Below, in pieces: positions 51,462 to 60,813 of a stretch of 64,000 bases of DNA (positions are counted from its first letter, which is position 1; each line of letters starts with the position of its first letter). The translations under genes and the position numbers were made by a program. Source of the stretch: JANSYL01 sp965229695. GTDB taxonomy: Bacteria; Pseudomonadota; Alphaproteobacteria; Rhodobacterales; Rhodobacteraceae. The notes beneath the pieces were generated by a model. That model was not told the origin of the DNA. It searched no databases and was given only the letters and a program-made list of their open reading frames with translations. The stretch covers positions 1,798,001 to 1,862,000 of the forward strand of contig OZ245921.1 of the NCBI GenBank assembly GCA_965229695.1, given 5' to 3'.

Positions 51462-54400
51462 TTGCGCTTCACGAAACTGCGTCTGAATGGCTTCAAAAGC
51501 TTCGTTGATCCGACCGATCTGGTGATCCAGGACGGGTTGACCGGCGTGGTCGGGCCAAATGGCTGCGGGAAATCGAACCTGCTGGAGGCGCTGCGCTGGG
51601 TCATGGGCGAAAATCGCCCCACCGCCATGCGCGGCGATGGGATGGAGGATGTGATCTTTGCCGGTGCCGCCACGCGCAGCGCACGCAATTTCGCCGAAGT
51701 GGTCCTGCAACTCGACAACACCGAACGCTTGGCCCCTGCCGGGTTCAACGAAGACGATCATATCGACATCACCCGGCGCATCACCCGAGATGCGGGATCA
51801 GCCTATAAGCTGAATGGCAAGGATGTGCGGGCGCGTGATGTGCAGATGCTGTTTGCCGATGCCTCGACCGGGGCGCATTCGCCGGCCTTGGTGCGGCAGG
51901 GGCAAATCGCTGAACTGATCAATGCGCGTCCCAAGGCGCGCCGCCGGATTCTGGAAGAGGCGGCGGGGATTTCCGGCCTCTATCAACGGCGGCATGAAGC
52001 CGAACTGAAGCTGCGCGCGGCGGAAACCAACCTTGCGCGTCTGGACGATATTTTGGAAGGCATGGCCAGCCAATTGTCGAGCCTTGCCCGGCAAGCGCGT
52101 CAGGCCGCGCGCTACCGCGAAATCGGCGCGGATTTGCGCCACGCCGAAGGGGTGTTGCTGTATCTGCGTTGGCGTGATGCCGAAGCGGGCCAGATGCAGG
52201 CCGATGCCGCGCTGCGAGAGCGTCTGGCAGTCGCCGCGCAAACCGAAAAGACCGCTCAAGCTGCGGCCAAGTCCCGCGAAGAGGCTGAGGGTACCCTCCC
52301 CGCTCTGCGGGAGGAGGAGGCGATTGCCGCTGCCGTGCTTCAGCGCTTGCTGGTCGAGCGCGACAGTTTGGATGCCGAAGCCGCGCGCGCGGTCGAGGCT
52401 GTGACGGTGCTGCAAAACCGGCTGGAGCAACTGACGCGCGATAGCGCGCGCGAGGCGTCGTTGAATGCCGATGCGGGCAGCACCATCGACCAATTGCGCG
52501 CCGAACGCGCCACATTGGAAACTGAGGGGGATGGCCATGAGGCCGCCCTAAGCGACGCCACCGGCTTGGCCGAAGAATCCGCGCGGGTTTTGCAGTTGCG
52601 CGAATCCGATCTGGCCGAAGCGACCGAGGCGGCGGCCCGCCTGGCGGCGCGCCATCAGGCGGCGGAGCGGCGGTTGAAAGATGCCGAAACCGCCATTGCG
52701 CGCCATGCCCGTGACGCCGAAGCGGCCCGAAGCTCCGCCGAAAGCGCCGAGGCACGGCTGGGTGAGGTGACGCGCGATCATAACGTGGCCGAGACCGACC
52801 TGGCCCAAGCCACGGATCTGGCCGCGCGGGCGGAGGCCACTTTGGGCGACACCGAAACCGCCCGGACTCAGGCGCAAAGCACGGAGGCCGACGCAAGATC
52901 GCAGCGCTCCGAAGCCGAAGGTCGGGCGAAAACCCTGCAGGCGGAACTTGCGGCCCTATCGCGGCTTTTGGAGCGCGAGCGTGGGGAAACCGCGCAGCTT
53001 TTGGATGATGTCCGGGTCGATAAAGGGTTTGAAGCCGCATTGGGCGCGGCGCTGTCGGACGATCTGAAATTCGGGCGCGCCGATACGGCGGGCGGCACCG
53101 GCTGGACCGATTTGCCGAGCTATGGGGCGGCGTCGGCTTTGCCAGGTGGCGCGCGACCGATTTCCGAGGTCACGCAGGCCCCCGATATCCTCACGCGGCG
53201 TTTGTCGCAGATCGGGCTGGTTGCGCCCGATGATGGCGCGCGTTTGCAGCCGGATCTGCGCCCGGGTCAGCGCCTGGTTAGCCAGGCGGGCGATCTTTGG
53301 CGCTGGGATGGGTATGCGGTTGCCGCCAGCGACTCCGTATCAACCGCCGCACGCCGATTGGAACAGACCAACCGTCTGGCCGAACTGGATGCCGACCACA
53401 CCGCCGCGCGCGCCGCCGCGCAGGCGGCGATTGAGGCCCATGAGGCAACAACCGCGCGGCTGCAAGCTTTGACCGAGGCTGATCGCGCAGCGCGCGCGGC
53501 GCGGCGGGATGCGGATGCGCGCCTGGCCGATGCCAGCCGCAGCCTTTCCAAAGCCGAGGCTGAGCGGAATGTTTTGGCAGGGCGCTTGGAAACGCTGCAA
53601 AACGCGGCCGCGCGCCATGCGGATGAAGCCAAAACCGCTGGGGAGGAACTGGACCGCGCCCAGGCAGCAATGGCTGAGCTTGAGGATTTGGATCAAAGCC
53701 GCGCCCGCCTGACCGATCTGCGCGCCACGGTGGAGGCTGCGCGCATGACGATGCTGACTCATCGCAGCGCCTTGGACGAGTTGAAAAGCGATGGCGTGCG
53801 CCGCACAAACCGGATCGCCACGATTGAAAAAGAGGTTGCGGGTTGGACCGAACGTTTGGAAAGCGCGGCAGGGCGGCTGGCCGAGCTTGAGGCCCGCCAG
53901 GCCGAGACCGAAACCGCCTTGCAGGAGGCCCGCGCCGCCCCCGGCGAAATCGCAGCGCGGCGCGATGGCCTGGCCGGTAAGGTTACCGAGGCTGAGGCGC
54001 GGTGTGCCGCGGCTTCGGATGCGTTGTCGACGGGTGAATCCGCCCTGCGCGCGGCTGTGACGGTCGAGCGAGAGGCCGAGCGCGCCGCGTCATCCGCGCG
54101 GGAAGACCGCGCCGCCGCCGAAGCGCGGCGCGAGGCTGCCGCCGAAGCCGTGACCGCCGCCGCGACACGCATTTTGGAGGAGCAGGAGCTGACCCCGGAC
54201 GCCCTGCGCGACAGTCTGGGTGATCTGCCCGACCCAATGCCCGGGTCCGAGCGGATCGAGGCAGATGTCAACCGCCTGCGCCGCCAACGTGATGCGCTGG
54301 GCGCGGTGAACCTGCGCGCCGAAGAAGACGCGCGCGAGGTGCAGGAAGAGTTTGACACGCTGACAGCGGAAAAGACCGACCTGGAAGCCGCGATTGCCAA

Positions 54401-54917
54401 GCTGCGTTCGGGCATTGCCGCATTGAACCGTGAGGGGCGGGAGCGTTTGCTGGCGGCCTTTGATGAGGTGAATGCCAATTTCGCCAAGCTTTTCACCCAC
54501 CTGTTTGGCGGGGGCGAAGCGCGGCTGGTTCTGGTCGAATCCGACGACCCGCTGGAGGCCGGGCTAGAGATTCTATGTCAGCCGCCGGGCAAGAAACTCA
54601 GCACCTTGTCGCTGCTGTCGGGCGGGGAACAGACGCTGACCGCCTTGGCGCTGATCTTTGCTGTCTTCCTGGCCAACCCCGCGCCCATCTGTGTGCTGGA
54701 TGAGGTGGACGCGCCCTTGGACGACGCCAATGTGAACCGGTTCTGCGATCTGCTGGATGAAATGACCCGCCAAACCGACACACGGTTCCTGATCATCACG
54801 CACCATGCGGTGACCATGGCGCGGATGGATCGGTTGTTTGGTGTGACCATGGGCGAACAGGGCGTCAGCCAATTGGTCAGTGTTGATCTGAACAAAGCCG
54901 AACAGATGGTGGCCTGA
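51462..54917 (+). CDS. smc: Chromosome segregation ATPase SMC
   Basis: A 1151-residue SMC protein that loops and condenses the chromosome with ScpA/ScpB. I choose TTG 51462 (GAGGG upstream) because it gives the expected N-terminus RFTKLRLNGFKSFVDPTDL. The head domains carry Walker A GPNGCGKSN, signature LLSGGEQTLTALAL and Walker B CVLDEVDAPLDDAN. Long Ala/Glu/Arg-rich coiled coils flank a hinge near residues 500-620 (ALGAALSDDLKFG...). The strongly Ala-rich coils produce long non-coding open frames on the other strand. Confidence 0.96.
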   Translation: MRFTKLRLNGFKSFVDPTDLVIQDGLTGVVGPNGCGKSNLLEALRWVMGENRPTAMRGDGMEDVIFAGAATRSARNFAEVVLQLDNTERLAPAGFNEDDHIDITRRITRDAGSAYKLNGKDVRARDVQMLFADASTGAHSPALVRQGQIAELINARPKARRRILEEAAGISGLYQRRHEAELKLRAAETNLARLDDILEGMASQLSSLARQARQAARYREIGADLRHAEGVLLYLRWRDAEAGQMQADAALRERLAVAAQTEKTAQAAAKSREEAEGTLPALREEEAIAAAVLQRLLVERDSLDAEAARAVEAVTVLQNRLEQLTRDSAREASLNADAGSTIDQLRAERATLETEGDGHEAALSDATGLAEESARVLQLRESDLAEATEAAARLAARHQAAERRLKDAETAIARHARDAEAARSSAESAEARLGEVTRDHNVAETDLAQATDLAARAEATLGDTETARTQAQSTEADARSQRSEAEGRAKTLQAELAALSRLLERERGETAQLLDDVRVDKGFEAALGAALSDDLKFGRADTAGGTGWTDLPSYGAASALPGGARPISEVTQAPDILTRRLSQIGLVAPDDGARLQPDLRPGQRLVSQAGDLWRWDGYAVAASDSVSTAARRLEQTNRLAELDADHTAARAAAQAAIEAHEATTARLQALTEADRAARAARRDADARLADASRSLSKAEAERNVLAGRLETLQNAAARHADEAKTAGEELDRAQAAMAELEDLDQSRARLTDLRATVEAARMTMLTHRSALDELKSDGVRRTNRIATIEKEVAGWTERLESAAGRLAELEARQAETETALQEARAAPGEIAARRDGLAGKVTEAEARCAAASDALSTGESALRAAVTVEREAERAASSAREDRAAAEARREAAAEAVTAAATRILEEQELTPDALRDSLGDLPDPMPGSERIEADVNRLRRQRDALGAVNLRAEEDAREVQEEFDTLTAEKTDLEAAIAKLRSGIAALNREGRERLLAAFDEVNANFAKLFTHLFGGGEARLVLVESDDPLEAGLEILCQPPGKKLSTLSLLSGGEQTLTALALIFAVFLANPAPICVLDEVDAPLDDANVNRFCDLLDEMTRQTDTRFLIITHHAVTMARMDRLFGVTMGEQGVSQLVSVDLNKAEQMVA

Positions 54918-54971
54918 CTCGTCACCGGAACGTGACCCGGCGGTGACCGCTGCCCATGATAGGGCTTTGGG

Positions 54972-55322
54972 ATGACGCGGGTTTTTCTATGTATCCTCTG
55001 GCTTTCGACCCTGCCGCTTGCAGCCCAAAGCTGGTTAGAGCGCCCTGGGGATGAGGCGCTGACGGGCGAGGTGCTGCGCGCCGAATTGATCCGGGCGCCG
55101 CTGGTCTTTTTCGACAATGGCCAATCCCGGTTTTCGGCGGGCGGCGCCTATTCCTACACCTATTTCGAGGGCAACACCGCCTTTGGCAGCTATGTGATCA
55201 CCGATGATGGCCAGGTCTGCATTCTATTTCGCAACGGATTTGCCCGCTGCGACCGGTATGTGCGCAACGCAGGCCGGTTGGTCATGCTGACCCAATCCGG
55301 CGAGCGTTTTCCGATCCGCTAA
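54972..55322 (+). CDS. Small secreted protein of unknown function
   Basis: A 116-residue protein with a Sec signal (VFLCILWLSTLPLAAQS). The mature part has SRFSAGGAYSYTYFEGNTAF and GSYVITDDGQVCILFRNGFA followed by RCDRYV, with two Cys likely bridged. This layout resembles small beta-rich periplasmic proteins seen repeatedly in Rhodobacteraceae, but I cannot assign a function. It follows smc by 54 bp and overlaps the stop of the convergent lytic transglycosylase by 4 bp. Confidence 0.68.
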   Translation: MTRVFLCILWLSTLPLAAQSWLERPGDEALTGEVLRAELIRAPLVFFDNGQSRFSAGGAYSYTYFEGNTAFGSYVITDDGQVCILFRNGFARCDRYVRNAGRLVMLTQSGERFPIR

Positions 55323-56497
55323 AGCGCGGTCAAAAGCTGGCTTGTGGGCCAGGCATCCGCGGGCAGGCCGAGGCGGCGTTGTTCGACCCGCACAGCAGCA
55401 CGGGTGCCAGCGCCCAGGATGCCATCGATCCGGCCGACATCGTGCCCGCGCGCCTGCAAGCGGCGCTGCAACTCGCGCATCTGATCCCCAGACAGGCCCG
55501 CATCGGGATTGCCCGCGTCAAACACCGGCGCGCCCTCGAGCCTGGTGGCGAAATAGGCGGCGGTCAGGACATAGGTGAAGCTTTGGTTCCATTCGAAAAG
55601 CACGCTGAAATTTGGATAGGCCATGAAGGCCGGGCCGTTGCGCCCCTGCGGCAGCACGACCGAGCCTTGGGCGCTGCCCAGTGGCAGCGACCCACCATTG
55701 CGTGCCCGCACGCCCAGGCGTTCCCATTCCGACACGCGTTTTGTGGTGTGGATGCCGGTATCGAACCACTCAAGATTGTCGGGCACCGTGATCTCGACCA
55801 GCCAAGGTTCGTTCGTGCGCCACCCAAGTGAGCTGAGCAGGTTCGCCCCTGACATCAGCGCATCCGGGGCCGAGGTTTGCAGATAGACATGCCCGTCCCC
55901 GTCGCCATCAACCCCATGGGCGATGATGTCTTCGGGCAGCATTTGCACCATCCCGATCTCACCCGCCCAGGCACCTTGGGTGTTCACCGGGTCCAGATCG
56001 CCATGTTCAAACATCTCAAGCGCGGCAAACACCTGCGGACGGAAAATATGTGGGCGGCGGCAGTCATGCGCGAGCGTCACCAAGGCATCGAGCGTGTTGT
56101 AATCGCCCTGAAAGGCGCCAAAGTCGGTCTCAAACGCCCAAAAGGACAAAAGGATGCCGCGGCTGACGCCAAAGCGGCGTTCAATCGCATCAAACGTGGC
56201 GCGCTGGCGTTCTGCCTGACGGCGCCCGTTATCCATACGGTTCTGGCTGATCAGGCGTCGGGCGAATTCGGTGAAGGGGACGGTGAAAATCCCCTGTCGG
56301 CGGTCAGCGTCAATGGCGCGTTGCAGATAACTGGCATGGCGGAAAAAGCCATCGATGCTGGCTTGGGAATGGCCACGCTGGGCGGCTTCGGCGCGTAGGC
56401 CTTGCACAAACTGGTTAAAATCGCCGCCACATTGTTGGGCATGGGCGGCGGTGGCGGTCAGGCCGACGGACAAGGCAAGCACAGGCAAAAGGCGCAT
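55319..56497 (-). CDS. Lytic murein transglycosylase with peptidoglycan-binding domain (MltB-type)
   Basis: From ATG 56497 the 392-residue product has a Sec signal (LLPVLALSVGLTATAAHAQ). An SLT/MltB-type catalytic domain follows, with RRFGVSRGILLSFWAFETDF (the catalytic Glu is the one in FETDFG) and WAGEIGMVQMLPEDIIAHGV. The last 60 residues are a PG_binding_1 domain (MRELQRRLQARGHDVGRIDG). It cleaves glycan strands to 1,6-anhydro ends in the periplasm. There is no lipobox, so it is probably a soluble form. Confidence 0.9.
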   Translation of the reverse strand: MRLLPVLALSVGLTATAAHAQQCGGDFNQFVQGLRAEAAQRGHSQASIDGFFRHASYLQRAIDADRRQGIFTVPFTEFARRLISQNRMDNGRRQAERQRATFDAIERRFGVSRGILLSFWAFETDFGAFQGDYNTLDALVTLAHDCRRPHIFRPQVFAALEMFEHGDLDPVNTQGAWAGEIGMVQMLPEDIIAHGVDGDGDGHVYLQTSAPDALMSGANLLSSLGWRTNEPWLVEITVPDNLEWFDTGIHTTKRVSEWERLGVRARNGGSLPLGSAQGSVVLPQGRNGPAFMAYPNFSVLFEWNQSFTYVLTAAYFATRLEGAPVFDAGNPDAGLSGDQMRELQRRLQARGHDVGRIDGILGAGTRAAVRVEQRRLGLPADAWPTSQLLTAL

Positions 56498-56562
56498 TCG
56501 GGAAAACCCCTTTGGTTTCAACGTTGCCGGGCAGAGTAGCGAAGTCGCGCGTTGCCGCAAGG

Positions 56563-57483
56563 TCAGAGAATCCAGAGGATCAACGCGACGGCGAGCAGTA
56601 GGGCCCAGGTTTTCCAAAGCACTTCGATCGCCGCCTCAATCTGGATCGGGCCGATATGGCGTGTCCCCTCGGGGTTCACGAATGGATCGTCGGTCAGGGC
56701 GCCCCCGTACCGGCGCGGCCCGGCCAATGCGACCTCCAGAACGCCGGCCATCGCCCCTTCGGGCCAGCCCGCATTGGGGGATCGGTGGAAGGGTGCGAAG
56801 CTTTGCGCCGTGACCCAGGCACGGGACCGCCAATGGGCCAGTGCGATCAAAACGGCGGTCAGGCGGGCGGCGGGCCAATTCACCAGATCGTCCAGCTTGG
56901 CGGCGGCCCATCCGAAATCCGCATAGCGCTCGGTCCGATGCCCGATCATACTGTCGGCGGTGTTGATCATCTTATAGGCCAGAATGCCGGGAAGCCCGGC
57001 GATCAAGAACCAAAAGGCTGGCGCGATCACCCCGTCCGACAGGTTTTCAGCGGCACTTTCGATGGCGGCGCGGGCGATGTCTGGCCCGTCCATCTCGCCC
57101 GTGTCACGCCCGACGATCATGGCGACCGAGGCGCGGCCATCCTCGGTCGACGCACGCAGGGCATCGGCCACGGCCAGCACATGTTGCGATAGGCTTTTCT
57201 GAGCGATCAGGATCGCGGCCAAGAGGGTGGACCATAGCCAGCCAAGCGGCAGCAGGGAAATGACCCAGCCCAGCGCGATCATCAACGCGGCCAGTAAGCC
57301 GATGACGACGGTGCCTTTGAGGCGACGGTCATCGCCGCTGTTGAAGGCTTTTTCACAGGCGTCGATCAACCGGCCCATCAAAACCGCCGGGTGCGGCGCC
57401 CGTGACCAGAGCCATTTCGGCTCGCCAAAAATGGCATCCAGGATCAGGGCAAACACCAACAAAGGGGCGCTGGTGGCGATCAT
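56563..57483 (-). CDS. cbiB: Adenosylcobinamide-phosphate synthase CbiB/CobD
   Basis: A 306-residue membrane enzyme from ATG 57483 that attaches aminopropanol (or its phosphate) to the corrin ring. Blocks are ILDAIFGEPKWLWSRAPHP near the start, MIVGRDTGEMDGPDIARAAI, and NAGWPEGAMAGVLEVALAGP. Several hydrophobic helices are present. The start overlaps the cobC stop by 4 nt. This fits with the preceding gene, whose product makes the aminopropanol phosphate. The remaining cobalamin genes are not in this window, and no cobalamin riboswitch is visible upstream. Confidence 0.92.
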   Translation of the reverse strand: MIATSAPLLVFALILDAIFGEPKWLWSRAPHPAVLMGRLIDACEKAFNSGDDRRLKGTVVIGLLAALMIALGWVISLLPLGWLWSTLLAAILIAQKSLSQHVLAVADALRASTEDGRASVAMIVGRDTGEMDGPDIARAAIESAAENLSDGVIAPAFWFLIAGLPGILAYKMINTADSMIGHRTERYADFGWAAAKLDDLVNWPAARLTAVLIALAHWRSRAWVTAQSFAPFHRSPNAGWPEGAMAGVLEVALAGPRRYGGALTDDPFVNPEGTRHIGPIQIEAAIEVLWKTWALLLAVALILWIL

Positions 57484-58445
57484 CGCAGCACCCGTTCGAC
57501 GCGATCCCAATCGGATTCCGCCCCAGGCAGGCCCAGGCGAATCCAGCGGGTGGAGTAGGGGAAGATACGGGTCCAAACATGGGCTTTGGCAAACCGGTGC
57601 TGCCAGGCCTCAGCCTCGGGCACCTCATAGGTGCGAAAGAGTGTGGTGCCGCCGACCAGCGACGCCCCGGCCTTCGTCATCAAGGCATCCAATCGCGCGG
57701 CATCTTGGGTCAGGCGGGTCCGCGTGGCTTGGGCCCAGGCCAAATCCTCCAACGCACGCGCCCCGATTTCCAGGGCCGGGCCCGAGACGGCCCAGGGCCC
57801 CAACAAATCGGCCAAGCCGGGTGCGCCATCAGGGGTGAGCGTCCGGGGCCGCCCGATTGCAAAGCCCAGGCGAAGACCGGCCAGCCCCCAGAACTTGCCA
57901 AAGCTTTTCAGGATGACAACGGCTGGCTCGGCCGCCCGTGCGATTTGGCTATGCTCGGGGGTGGTATCGCAAAAGCTTTCGTCCAGGACGGTCAGCGTTT
58001 CGCCGGTTTCACCCTGCCAAAGCCGCCCGTCGGGATTGTTCGGGTGCACATGCACATGGATCGGGGCGGTGGCGTTTTGGGTCACCAGCCGCCCGCGCGC
58101 GCGGAACGCAGCCGCGTGTTCGTTGTAGGTTGGGGTGGGGATATAGGCATCCCCCCCCGCCAGTGCGGGGATTTGCGCAATCAGCGCCGAGGCACCGGGT
58201 GCCGCGACGATCTGCGCGGTATCAGGCACCTGCCAAAACGCCCGCGCTGCCGATAGCAGCCGCTCAAGCGCGCCGGTATCGGGTAGGGCGGCCCAGGCAT
58301 TCGGATCGATATCGCCAATGGGGTAAGGCACCGGGTTGATCCCGGTCGACAGATCCAACCAATCGGCCCGCGTGCCGCCAAAGCGGGATACGGCGGCATC
58401 AATCCCACCGCCATGGTCGCGTTTTGTCTGAACCGGCCCAGTCAT
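57480..58445 (-). CDS. cobC: Threonine-phosphate decarboxylase (CobC/CobD type)
   Basis: A 321-residue PLP enzyme of the aminotransferase fold that makes (R)-1-amino-2-propanol phosphate for cobalamin. The N-terminus FGGTRADWLDLSTGINPVPY is typical, and the PLP lysine is in VVILKSFGKFWGLAGLRLGF. It is the first gene of the cobC-cbiB pair, with ATG 58445. The pair has 4-nt coupling. Confidence 0.9.
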   Translation of the reverse strand: MTGPVQTKRDHGGGIDAAVSRFGGTRADWLDLSTGINPVPYPIGDIDPNAWAALPDTGALERLLSAARAFWQVPDTAQIVAAPGASALIAQIPALAGGDAYIPTPTYNEHAAAFRARGRLVTQNATAPIHVHVHPNNPDGRLWQGETGETLTVLDESFCDTTPEHSQIARAAEPAVVILKSFGKFWGLAGLRLGFAIGRPRTLTPDGAPGLADLLGPWAVSGPALEIGARALEDLAWAQATRTRLTQDAARLDALMTKAGASLVGGTTLFRTYEVPEAEAWQHRFAKAHVWTRIFPYSTRWIRLGLPGAESDWDRVERVLR

Positions 58446-58466
58446 AAGGCCGGTTCAATCGGATTT

Positions 58467-59456
58467 TTAGGCCGCCTGCAACGCCTCTCGCCCATGGGGG
58501 GCGTTCCAATCGATGATCGGGTTGATCGGCACAATACGGTGCGGATTGATGCTTTCGTGGCTGTAATGATAGTGGCGCACGATGTGATCGAAATGGATCG
58601 TATCGGCGACGCCGGGCCATTGATACAGCTCGCGCGTATACGCCCAGAGGTTGGGATAATCGATCAAGCGCTTGCGATTGCATTTGAAATGCAGGTGATA
58701 GACCAGATCGAACCGGACAAGCGTCGTTAACAGCCGCCAATCCGCCTCGGTCACTTGGGGGCCGGTTAGGTAGCGGTTGGTGGCCAGAATACCCTCGACC
58801 CAATCGAGCGCCTCGAAAAGCGCGGAGACCGCTGTGTCATAAGCGCTTTGGCTGGTGGCAAACCCGGATTTGTAGACGCCATTGTTGATGTCGGAATAGA
58901 TGCGCGCGTTGACCTCATCGATCTGCGGGCGCAGCGCTTCGGAGTAGAAATCCAACTGGTTGCCGGTCAGATCGTTGAAGGCAGTGTTGAACATGCGAAT
59001 AATTTCCGAGGATTCATTCGACACGATGGTTCCGGTTTCCTTGTCCCACAACACCGGGACTGTGACCCGCGTGGTCACATCGGGCAGGGCGCGTTGATAG
59101 ATCTGATACATGAAGTCTGAGCCAAAGAGGTCATCGCCGGTGGCACCGTCATAATCGGCCTCAAAGCTCCAGCCTTTGTTCAGCATATCGGGATGCACGA
59201 CCGAGATACTGATATGATCCTCCAACCCTTTCAGGGCGCGGAAGATCAGTGTGCGATTGGCCCAGGGGCAGGCGTGGCTGACATAAAGATGGTAGCGCCC
59301 GCTTTCGGCTTTGTAGCCACCAACCCCGGTTGGGCCGGCACTGCCATCGGCGGTTACCCAATTGCGGAATTGGGCCTCGGACCGTTTGAACGCGCCGCCG
59401 GTGGATTTCGTATCGTACCACTGGTCGTGCCATTCGCCATCTACCAAAAGACCCAT
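58467..59456 (-). CDS. Glutathionyl-hydroquinone reductase-like GST (Xi class)
   Basis: A 329-residue GST of the Xi/ECM4 type. The catalytic Cys is in SHACPWANRTLIFRALKGLE, and VPVLWDKETGTIVSNESSEI is the next conserved block. The long C-terminal half (LVRFDLVYHLHFKCNRKRL, LYQWPGVADTIHFDHIVRHY) marks this class, which reduces glutathionyl-hydroquinones formed during quinone detoxification. It lies alone between cobC and a CGNR regulator, on the same strand. Confidence 0.9.
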   Translation of the reverse strand: MGLLVDGEWHDQWYDTKSTGGAFKRSEAQFRNWVTADGSAGPTGVGGYKAESGRYHLYVSHACPWANRTLIFRALKGLEDHISISVVHPDMLNKGWSFEADYDGATGDDLFGSDFMYQIYQRALPDVTTRVTVPVLWDKETGTIVSNESSEIIRMFNTAFNDLTGNQLDFYSEALRPQIDEVNARIYSDINNGVYKSGFATSQSAYDTAVSALFEALDWVEGILATNRYLTGPQVTEADWRLLTTLVRFDLVYHLHFKCNRKRLIDYPNLWAYTRELYQWPGVADTIHFDHIVRHYHYSHESINPHRIVPINPIIDWNAPHGREALQAA

Positions 59457-59555
59457 GGCCTATCCTCCAAATCGCTTCAGAAATTGAGGTAGGGCAGCTT
59501 TGGGCTTTGGGAAACAGGCATTGGCGCAGGCCCGATCCCGAATCTATGCACATGC

Positions 59556-60113
59556 CTAGGCAGATTTTGCCCGTCGCCGGGCACGGAAGCTTTCGGCTTT
59601 GGCGCGGTTGCCGCAGCGTTCCATGGCGCACCAGCGACGGCCCCGGCCCCGCCCGTGATCGAGAAACAGATGCGTGCAGCGTTGGCATTCGCGCAACCTG
59701 TCCAGATCGGGCCGCCGCATCAAATCAGCCAACGACAGGATCAGGTGATCATAAAGCCCCGCCAGTGGCCCAGGCTGGATACGCAGCCCGTTTGACCCAA
59801 AGATAAACTGTGCGTCGCGCAAGACGGCTTTCATCGAGGTTTCGAGAGACAGCGCCTCCTCCCGCCCTGGTGGGCGTCCGGCGGCAAGGGCCGATAGTGC
59901 GGCATAAGCGGTTTCGCGCAGGGCCAGGATTTGGGAGGTTTGGGTGCGGTTGAGCGGCGCGTCCCCCGCGCTGATCCCGGCTTGTTTTAGTAGACGAACA
60001 AGCTCGGCGGTGTCTTCGAACGTGTTTTCGTGCCGGTGCTTGCCGTCATCTTCCACGGTGTTGAGAAAGGCCAAAAACGGGTGTCCATAGCGGGACGCAG
60101 AGGTGAGGGACAT
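59556..60113 (-). CDS. CGNR zinc-finger / ABATE-domain protein
   Basis: A 185-residue protein with an N-terminal helical ABATE domain (FLAFLNTVEDD is its start) and a C-terminal CGNR zinc finger: ECQRCTHLFLDHGRGRGRRW and CAMERCGNRAKAESF supply four Cys. A basic tail follows. The family is thought to be transcriptional or stress-related but is poorly characterised. It is divergent from a small hypothetical gene; the 199-bp gap contains a TTATCCACA sequence (60282-60290). Confidence 0.8.
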   Translation of the reverse strand: MSLTSASRYGHPFLAFLNTVEDDGKHRHENTFEDTAELVRLLKQAGISAGDAPLNRTQTSQILALRETAYAALSALAAGRPPGREEALSLETSMKAVLRDAQFIFGSNGLRIQPGPLAGLYDHLILSLADLMRRPDLDRLRECQRCTHLFLDHGRGRGRRWCAMERCGNRAKAESFRARRRAKSA

Positions 60114-60281
60114 AAAAAGAAACGGGTGCCTGTTCAGTTGGTTTGCTTGCTGACCGCCCCCCCCGCCGGTAACCTCTTATCTGGGGATTATCGGATGCTG
60201 CTGCAAGACACCTGTGGCCGTTCAGCGACTCTTTGCAATTGGGGGGTGAGAATCCGTTGACCCAAAGCGCGCCTGCGGGAC

Positions 60282-60290
60282 TTATCCACA
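60282..60290 (+). promoter_or_regulatory. Single consensus DnaA-box sequence
   Basis: TTATCCACA is the exact E. coli DnaA-box consensus, here 22 bp upstream of the small gene at 60313. Weaker TTATC sequences (TTATCTGGG, TTATCGGAT) lie about 100 bp away. A single good box is not an origin; it may be chance or a DnaA-controlled promoter. Confidence 0.3.
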
Positions 60291-60312
60291 TGAGGGGCAA
60301 AGGAAGACGCGC

Positions 60313-60663
60313 ATGACTGGGTATTTGCCACAATCCGTGAAGGATGAACTGGCCGCCGCACATCGCCAGAACCGCCGTCGCAAGGCGCGGCGCGTGGTGC
60401 ATGTGGGCGATGAGGCCTTTCCGATCCTGGAATTCACCGAAGATGGATTTTCGATCGATGTCGAAGACGCGCCGAATCTGCGCGGATTGATCGATATTTT
60501 CGAAGGCCCCCGACATCTCTATCAGGCTTTGATTGTGGCATCGGCCCGGGATGGCGACGTGATGCGGTACGAGTTCAAGCGCAACACGGCCGCCGCCAAT
60601 TCCGCCGCGCTGGATTTTGAGACCGAGGCGGATCGGCCCATCGCACTCCTGCCGCGCGCATAG
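60313..60663 (+). CDS. Small hypothetical protein with basic N-terminal segment
   Basis: A 116-residue protein with no signal peptide. It opens with a basic cluster (RQNRRRKARRVV), followed by HVGDEAFPILEFTEDGFSID and LRGLIDIFEGPRHLYQALIV, a pattern I associate with PilZ-like or small beta-barrel domains but cannot confirm. No named family is recognised. GGAAGA precedes the ATG. The DnaA-box sequence lies just upstream. Confidence 0.65.
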   Translation: MTGYLPQSVKDELAAAHRQNRRRKARRVVHVGDEAFPILEFTEDGFSIDVEDAPNLRGLIDIFEGPRHLYQALIVASARDGDVMRYEFKRNTAAANSAALDFETEADRPIALLPRA

Positions 60664-60813
60664 AAACACACATGCGAGATTCTTGCGCGCTAGAGAAAAT
60701 GTGCGCGAGAATTTCCCATTATTGGCCAAAGCCAGGCAAAGAATGCAGTTTCTTAGGGGGCGACTCGGGATAAGCTCGCGCGAATTTCGTCATTCTTTGC
60801 GCCGGGGGCTGCC

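Noticed and set aside
51798..54500. Several long minus-strand open frames opposite smc
   Set aside because: They mirror the Ala/Arg/Glu-rich coiled-coil coding region; composition is low-complexity Ser/Arg/Ala and they lack start signals and known motifs.
58141..58170. Homopolymer C run inside cobC as a phase-variation tract
   Set aside because: The frame through it is intact and the tract is short; nothing suggests slippage beyond base composition.
60282..60290. Replication origin around the DnaA box
   Set aside because: Only one exact box, no cluster, no AT-rich unwinding region and no dnaA/parAB-type neighbours.
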